Assembly (NCBI GenBank): GCA_002297185.1
Contig: DBJV01000023.1
Span: 1 to 10,828, forward strand
From: Christensenella sp. UBA767
Lineage (GTDB): Bacteria; Bacillota; Clostridia; Christensenellales; CAG-917
Direction: 5' to 3'
DNA length: 10,828 nt
This document shows positions 6,735 to 10,828 of this stretch, piece after piece (within the stretch, counting starts at the first letter, position 1; each line of letters starts with the position of its first letter). The notes beneath the pieces were generated by a model. That model ran no database searches and was not told the DNA's origin. It worked only from the letters and a program-made list of their open reading frames with translations. The position numbers were made by a program, and so were the translations under genes.

Positions 6735-8179
6735 TTGTCCTCCGCGAGAATTTTCCTAACGATTTGCGCGCGCATTTTGTCACGCTCTTCGTCGGAGTTT
6801 CCGCCAGTAATAATACTCAACGACGACGAGGTGCAAGACCATATCATTTCGTCGAGTTTTTGTGTGTTTTTTATAGGCAAAATGCCAAGTATTACGCCGA
6901 GTTTTACATCGACGAGTAGTTTCATAAGTTCCTTTGAAGTCAAAGCATACGCGCTTTTCAGCACGGCGTAACTTCGGGATATTCCGTCCAAAAGTTCCGT
7001 TTGTTTGTCTCTAACAAGCCTTTCGAGCGCAACTCTTTCGCAATAGCACATGCGCACCGCCGCCTGCTCCACTTGTCCGATTATGCTCTCCTCACTCACA
7101 CCCAAAGTGCGTGAATTGGACACTTGATACATATCGTACGCCGCCTCGCTGCCCTCGCCGAAAACGCCTCGAATGGTCAAGCCGAACTCCGTCTTGAATG
7201 TCTTGAGTGCGTCCTCGATTGCGCCTGCCCTTTTGAGAGCCGGCAAAAACAGCATAACGGACGCTCGCATACCCGTGCCGAGATTGGTGGGACACGCCGT
7301 CAAAAATCCCAAATGCTCGTCGTAGGCAATAGGCACGCTCTTTATGAGATTGACGTCGTACTGATGCAATCTTTCAAATGCGCCTGCAAGGTTGAACCCG
7401 TCAACCACGCATTGTTCTCTTATGTGGTCCTCTTCGTTGACCATAACGGAAATGCCGCCGTACTTTTTGTCGCCTTCCACTATGACTGCGCCGTTTTGGT
7501 CGTTGTTGGCAAGATTGAGGGATATGATATGCCTCTCGATAAGCGCCTTTTTCTGCTCTTTGGTGAGCCTTGACATCGGCAAAAGCCTTGCGTTGAACAA
7601 GCCTTGTGAGGCAAAATACGCCGAATTTATGAGATCTACGCAACGTTGGTCGGTGACTTTGATATGAGAAGGAAATTCAAGCCCTTTTATGTTTCTCGCA
7701 AGGCGTATTCTCGACGAAATAACGTTGTTTTCGAGAAGTTCGCCTATACTACATTTGTTTGCGCTTTTTAGATACTGCGTACCCTCGCAATCGCTTTTTT
7801 TGCTCTCGAAAAGCGAGCCGTCCAAATCGCACGTGCTATGCACGTGAACGAGCGGTATCGCGCCGTGCAAATCTTCTCTGGATATATGCTGCGCTTTGAG
7901 CGCGCTATCCACGGCAACGCCGCGCATCTGCTCATAACAATGTGCGCAACCGAACAAGAAAGTCTTTTGAAATTCCTCTACGTCGCAACCGCAAAATTTG
8001 CATTCCTTGCCACGTCTTGCAAGCCTCTTTTGTGCCTCTTCGTGCGGATTTTTGCCCGCTTTGAGCGCGCGCGTATAGCACGCCTCGCAATAGGCGTATT
8101 CCACGCTTTGATTATTCTCAACGACGCGGTCGAATAGAGTTGCCTCCCTTTCGCCGCATATATCGCACGTCCTTGGCAT
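6731..8179 (-). CDS. mcsB: Fused McsA-McsB: zinc-binding activator joined to protein arginine kinase, 482 aa
   Basis: One uninterrupted frame carries two proteins that are normally separate. Residues 1 to about 108 match McsA: four CxxC pairs at Cys5/8, 31/34, 60/63 and 78/81, with the McsA-like stretch CKFCG-EEFQKTFLFGCAHCY and a following helix ending HGAIP. The C-terminal UVR motif of McsA is absent. A linker of about 40 residues leads into a complete McsB kinase (about 148-482). This has VISSRIRLARN (153-163), NEEDHIR (248-254), the phosphagen-kinase cysteine in CPTNLGT (Cys296), GEGSEA (341-346) and the phospho-arginine-sensing RDxxRA motif as RDKMRA (466-471). McsB phosphorylates arginines to mark proteins for ClpCP; clpC follows with a 4-nt overlap. 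I chose the ATG at 8179 because McsA proteins begin just before the first CxxC and GGTG lies 6 nt upstream. A TTG at 8218 could add 13 residues. The symbol is for the kinase part. Confidence 0.92.
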   Translation of the reverse strand: MPRTCDICGEREATLFDRVVENNQSVEYAYCEACYTRALKAGKNPHEEAQKRLARRGKECKFCGCDVEEFQKTFLFGCAHCYEQMRGVAVDSALKAQHISREDLHGAIPLVHVHSTCDLDGSLFESKKSDCEGTQYLKSANKCSIGELLENNVISSRIRLARNIKGLEFPSHIKVTDQRCVDLINSAYFASQGLFNARLLPMSRLTKEQKKALIERHIISLNLANNDQNGAVIVEGDKKYGGISVMVNEEDHIREQCVVDGFNLAGAFERLHQYDVNLIKSVPIAYDEHLGFLTACPTNLGTGMRASVMLFLPALKRAGAIEDALKTFKTEFGLTIRGVFGEGSEAAYDMYQVSNSRTLGVSEESIIGQVEQAAVRMCYCERVALERLVRDKQTELLDGISRSYAVLKSAYALTSKELMKLLVDVKLGVILGILPIKNTQKLDEMIWSCTSSSLSIITGGNSDEERDKMRAQIVRKILAEDK

Positions 8180-8252
8180 ATCCGCACCAAACCGAGCATC
8201 TAACCGTGTCAAATTCAATTAAAGCACAACCAAAACGCCCGATTTTGAAGTT

Positions 8253-9116
8253 TTATTTGATGGTTTCTATATACTTTTTGAAGTTGTTTTTGAGGTTCTC
8301 GTCACGGAGTGCAAACTCAATCGTTGCCTCCAAGTACCCTTCCTTGTTGCCGATGTCGTAACGTCTTGCGTCGAAAATGCAAGAGTATGCGCTCTTCTCT
8401 TTGGCAAGTATGCTTATAGCGTCCGTAAGGTACGCCTCGCCGTTCGTCTTGGGGGTGCGCTCGATTACGTCGAATATATCGCTCGGCAACACGAAACGAC
8501 CGAGAGATACGAGATTGCTGGGCATTTCGCCCGCGGGTTTTTCGATAATTCCGCTTATTCTCGTTATCTTATCGTCAACCTGTTCTTCGGCAATCATAAC
8601 GCCGCAGCGGCGCGCGACTTCCTCGCTCGTGTGCTGACAGCCGACGATTGCTCCGCCCGTCTTTTCGTATGCGTCGATAAGTTGCTTTGTAACGGGCAAA
8701 ACGCCCTCTGCCGTGTACATAACGTCGTCGCCGAAAAGCACCGCAAAAGGCTCGCCGTTTGCAAATTCTTTGCAAAGATATATGGCGTTTGCGTTGCCGT
8801 CCATCTTCTCTTGCACCACGAAACTCACCTTTGCGCCCACCTCTTTGTTGGCAAGCGAATAGGAATACTCGTCTCCTACCTCTTTGAGCCTCGCGTTGAG
8901 CGGCTCGTTTGGCTCGAACAGACGTCTGATATCCTCTTTTTGAGGTGATATGACAATCATAATCTCTTCAATACCGCTCTTCACCGCCTCATCGACGATA
9001 TACGTCAGCGCAGGCGTATCTACTATGGGCAAAAGTTCTTTGGCAAGCACTTTGGTGACGGGCAAAAACCTCGTCCCGAAACCTGCGCAAGGTATGACGG
9101 CTTTTCTAACTTTCAT
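8253..9116 (-). CDS. galU: UTP--glucose-1-phosphate uridylyltransferase, 287 aa
   Basis: Makes UDP-glucose from UTP and glucose 1-phosphate in the cytoplasm, the precursor for polysaccharides and glycolipids. The nucleotide-binding loop at the N-terminus reads IPCAGFGTRFLPVTK (8-22), followed by AKELLPIVD (25-33). The family usually has Ala and Pro where this protein has Cys10 and Ala25, both mild changes. Further landmarks are YIVDEAVKSGIEEI (39-53), VLFGDD in the middle of the protein, and YDIGNKEGYLEA near the C-terminus. Length is normal for bacterial GalU. The ATG has GGGGG 7 nt upstream (complement of 9124-9128). It follows galE after 80 nt and precedes mcsA-mcsB after 73 nt, so co-transcription with either is likely but not shown. 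With GalE it supplies UDP-glucose and UDP-galactose. Confidence 0.95.
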   Translation of the reverse strand: MKVRKAVIPCAGFGTRFLPVTKVLAKELLPIVDTPALTYIVDEAVKSGIEEIMIVISPQKEDIRRLFEPNEPLNARLKEVGDEYSYSLANKEVGAKVSFVVQEKMDGNANAIYLCKEFANGEPFAVLFGDDVMYTAEGVLPVTKQLIDAYEKTGGAIVGCQHTSEEVARRCGVMIAEEQVDDKITRISGIIEKPAGEMPSNLVSLGRFVLPSDIFDVIERTPKTNGEAYLTDAISILAKEKSAYSCIFDARRYDIGNKEGYLEATIEFALRDENLKNNFKKYIETIK

Positions 9117-9196
9117 AAATAGTCCCCCGTTGTTTCGTTTTTACCACTCTATGCGACGAAATTGTCACATATACTTTGCGATAATACAATCAAACC
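9117..9196 (-). other. galE-galU intergenic gap
   Basis: 80 bp without a gene. Apart from the GGGGG ribosome site I found only weak promoter-like matches (for example GTGACA with a poor -10), and no hairpin with a T-run. galU is therefore probably read from the galE promoter. Confidence 0.4.
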
Positions 9197-10183
9197 TCAC
9201 TTTTGATAGCCGTGCGGATGCGTCGAATGCCACTTCCAAGCGGACGAAATGATGCTCTCGAGGCTGTCGTATTGAGGTTTCCAACCAAGTTCGCGCTTGA
9301 TCTTCTCACTCGATGCAACGAGCGTTGCGGGATCGCCGGGGCGACGACCTTCGATCTTGCGAGGAATGGTGATTCCCGTGACCTTTTCCGTCATATCGAT
9401 GACCTCTTTTACGGAAAAACCATTGCCGTTGCCGAGGTTGTAATAGGTGGATTTGCCGCCGTGTTTGAGATAGTCGAGCGCGCGGATATGTGCATCCGCA
9501 AGGTCGGTGATGTGGATGTAGTCTCTCACGCAAGTGCCGTCGGGCGTGGGATAATCCTCGCCGAAAATGCCGATGTATTCACGGGTGTGGTTGGCAACTT
9601 GCAAGATGATCGGGATGAGGTGAGATTCGGGATTGTGAGCCTCGCCTATCTCGCCGCTCTTGTGTGCGCCTGCCGCGTTGAAATAACGCAACGCAACGTA
9701 TTTGAGACCGTACGCTTTGTCGTAGTCTTGCATAAATTGCTCCATCATGAGTTTCGTCTGACCATAGACGCTCGTGGGATGTTGCGGACTCTCCTCCGTG
9801 ATAAGACCGTCGCCGCAATCGCCGTACGTTGCCGCCGACGACGAGAACACGAGGTATTTTACGTCGCGAGCAATCATAGCGTCCAAAAGCGCGAGCGTGC
9901 CTGCCACGTTGTTGTGATAATACTTGGCAGGATTGGACATACTCTCACCGACGAGCGAGAACGCCGCAAAGTGTATGACGGAATCCACGTGGTATTTTTC
10001 AAAAGTGGATTTCAAAAGTTCGACATCAAAGATGTCGCCCTTAACGAAAGGCACGCCTTCCGGCACGGATTCGATATGTCCGGTTGAAAGATTGTCATAT
10101 ACGACAACGTCCATATTGCGTTCTTTGAGTTCTCTTACGCAATGCGAGCCTATATAGCCTGCTCCGCCTGTAACCAAAATCAT
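9197..10183 (-). CDS. galE: UDP-glucose 4-epimerase, 328 aa
   Basis: Short-chain dehydrogenase/reductase family enzyme that interconverts UDP-glucose and UDP-galactose with bound NAD. The Rossmann fingerprint GGAGYIG is at 6-12, followed by VVYDNLSTG (27-35), the strand VIHFAA (69-74), the catalytic Ser116 in SSSAATYG and the YxxxK pair Tyr140/Lys144. The sequence ALRYFNAAGA and the HLIP/GDG-like substrate loop are typical of GalE, as are PTPDGTCVRDYIH and the C-terminal WHSTHPHGY. Length is normal. The ATG has AGGAG 6 nt upstream. It begins the minus-strand run with its own promoter, divergent from dinB. Some homologues also act on UDP-GlcNAc, which cannot be decided here. Confidence 0.96.
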   Translation of the reverse strand: MILVTGGAGYIGSHCVRELKERNMDVVVYDNLSTGHIESVPEGVPFVKGDIFDVELLKSTFEKYHVDSVIHFAAFSLVGESMSNPAKYYHNNVAGTLALLDAMIARDVKYLVFSSSAATYGDCGDGLITEESPQHPTSVYGQTKLMMEQFMQDYDKAYGLKYVALRYFNAAGAHKSGEIGEAHNPESHLIPIILQVANHTREYIGIFGEDYPTPDGTCVRDYIHITDLADAHIRALDYLKHGGKSTYYNLGNGNGFSVKEVIDMTEKVTGITIPRKIEGRRPGDPATLVASSEKIKRELGWKPQYDSLESIISSAWKWHSTHPHGYQK

Positions 10184-10189
10184 ATAACA

Positions 10190-10194
10190 CTCCT
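10190..10194 (-). promoter_or_regulatory. Ribosome binding site of galE (AGGAG)
   Basis: AGGAG on the minus strand, 6 nt before the ATG at 10183, which confirms this start codon. Confidence 0.8.
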
Positions 10195-10234
10195 CGCACG
10201 CATTATGCGCGCAAAAATTTTTAATCTATGACTT

Positions 10235-10263
10235 ATTATAAACTAGAACCGCTTGTTTTGCAA
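10235..10263 (-). promoter_or_regulatory. Sigma-A promoter of galE
   Basis: On the minus strand TTGCAA (complement of 10258-10263) and a perfect TATAAT (complement of 10235-10240) are separated by 17 bp. The start would be near 10228, giving a 5' leader of about 45 nt. The -35 box shares base 10258 with the -35 box of the divergent dinB promoter, so the two probably compete for polymerase. Confidence 0.8.
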
Positions 10264-10281
10264 GACAAAATTGTGTATAAT
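10253..10281 (+). promoter_or_regulatory. Predicted sigma-A promoter of dinB
   Basis: TTGTTT (10253-10258) and a perfect TATAAT (10276-10281) lie 17 bp apart on the plus strand, with TGTG just before the -10 box. Expected initiation is at about 10287-10289, which coincides with the GTG start codon at 10288. Confidence 0.65.
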
Positions 10282-10305
10282 CAAATCGTGGGTAGAACAA
10301 TTTTG
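10266..10305. repeat. 8-bp inverted repeat flanking the dinB -10 box and start codon
   Basis: CAAAATTG at 10266-10273 is repeated perfectly inverted as CAATTTTG at 10298-10305, with 24 bp between the arms. The interval contains the -10 box and the GTG start. A second, shorter dyad, TTTTG-CAAGA-CAAAA, covers 10256-10270 between the two promoters. Either could be an operator, but neither matches a regulator site I know. Confidence 0.35.
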
Positions 10306-10828
10306 CATTGCGACTTAAACAACTTCTACGCGTCCGTAGAACAAAAACTGCATCCCGAATACGACGGGATGCCTCTTGCCGTTTGCGGAAATCCCGAGGC
10401 AAGACACGGCATCGTGCTTGCAAAAAATCAACTTGCCAAAAAAGCAGGCGTGCAGACGGGCGAAACGCTGTGGTCGGCAAGGCAAAAATGCCCGGATATC
10501 GTGTTCGTTCCGCCGCATTTTGACGAATACGTCAAATATTCCAAACAAGTTTTTGAAATTTACACCACTTATACGGACAGAGTGGAAAGTTTCGGCATAG
10601 ACGAGTGCTGGCTGGACGTTACTGGCTGCGAGAGGCTTTTCGGCACGGGCGAGCAGATTGCAAACGAATTGCGCCAAAAAGTCAAGGAAAAGACGGGACT
10701 TACCATATCCGTGGGCGTTTCCTTCACCAAAACTCTGGCAAAACTCGGCAGCGACCTCAAAAAGCCCGACGCAACCACCGTTCTCGACAAGGACAACTAT
10801 ATGTCAATAATCGGCGATATGTCCCCGT
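10288..10828 (+). CDS. dinB: DNA polymerase IV (Y-family), N-terminal part, cut by the window edge
   Basis: 180 codons are visible; the gene runs off the right end. The start reads (M)GRTILHCDLNNFYASVE, the Y-family N-terminus with metal ligand Asp9 and the likely steric-gate Tyr14. The palm acidic pair is Asp105/Glu106 in FGIDECWLDVTG, and SVGVSFTKTLAKLGSDLKKP (141-160) is the conserved helix and Lys-Pro element. Pol IV copies past damaged template bases with low fidelity. The GTG at 10288 is chosen because family members begin just before RTILHCD. There is no Shine-Dalgarno site before it, and the TATAAT box lies only 6 bp upstream, which suggests a leaderless message. A GTG at 10273 in the same frame is a possible alternative if transcription begins further upstream. 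The little-finger and clamp-binding parts are outside the window. Confidence 0.92.
   Translation, partial: MGRTILHCDLNNFYASVEQKLHPEYDGMPLAVCGNPEARHGIVLAKNQLAKKAGVQTGETLWSARQKCPDIVFVPPHFDEYVKYSKQVFEIYTTYTDRVESFGIDECWLDVTGCERLFGTGEQIANELRQKVKEKTGLTISVGVSFTKTLAKLGSDLKKPDATTVLDKDNYMSIIGDMSP

Noticed and set aside
8180..8218. TTG start at 8218 extending the fused McsA-McsB by 13 residues
   Set aside because: No Shine-Dalgarno site precedes it, and McsA proteins normally begin just before the first CxxC, which fits the ATG at 8179. It remains possible.
8198..8222. CtsR-like operator before mcsA-mcsB (TTTAATT-GAA-TTTGACA on the minus strand)
   Set aside because: One heptad is close to TTTGACC but the other matches only 4 of 7 bases, so it is not a credible CtsR tandem site.
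8219..8252. Terminator or promoter between galU and mcsA-mcsB
   Set aside because: Only an A/T-rich stem (CAAAA/TTTTG) without a T-run is present. A perfect TTGACA (complement of 8207-8212) has no -10 box at the right distance.
10244..10258. LexA-type box between galE and dinB (AGAAC-CGCTT-GTTTT)
   Set aside because: The half-sites are 5 bp apart instead of 4, and the second half deviates from GTTCG, so it falls short of the Firmicutes consensus.

Overview
The window looks like a chromosomal segment of a Firmicutes bacterium, probably an uncultured Clostridia member. The clues are a ClpC with UVR middle domain paired with a McsB-type protein arginine kinase, purine-rich Shine-Dalgarno sites (AGGAGG, GGAGG), sigma-A promoters with 17-bp spacers and moderate GC. 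No phage genes, insertion sequences, CRISPR array, tRNA or rRNA were seen. Nine genes lie on the minus strand and one (dinB) is divergent on the plus strand at the right edge.

Read in transcription order from right to left, the minus-strand genes form two runs. Run 1 is galE (10183-9197), galU (9116-8253), a fused mcsA-mcsB gene (8179-6731) and clpC (6734-4233). It joins UDP-sugar metabolism to the phospho-arginine protein quality-control module. The usual repressor gene ctsR is not in the window, and the kinase activator McsA is fused to the kinase McsB without its UVR domain. Run 2 starts at a clear promoter (4040-4012) and reads a short-form hibernation factor hpf (3980-3642), a 240-bp spacer of unknown nature, a TIM-barrel sugar phosphate isomerase/epimerase-like gene (3401-2622), pgi (2616-1222), a degenerate MalK-like ABC ATPase (1219-167) and ruvC (170 to beyond the left edge). 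The last four are nearly gapless or overlapping, so they are probably co-transcribed and translationally coupled.

The galE and dinB promoters are back to back with -35 hexamers sharing one base. The dinB -10 box is so close to the start codon that the message is predicted to be leaderless or nearly so.

The best candidates for something new are the single-chain McsA-McsB kinase in a ctsR-less operon, and the ABC protein that keeps Walker A but has lost the Q-loop, the LSGGQ signature, the catalytic Glu and the H-loop His. Lesser points are the repeat-bearing 240-bp spacer after hpf, the phased A/T repeats between clpC and the hpf promoter, and the leaderless dinB start. All functional calls come from reading motifs by eye; no database search was run.
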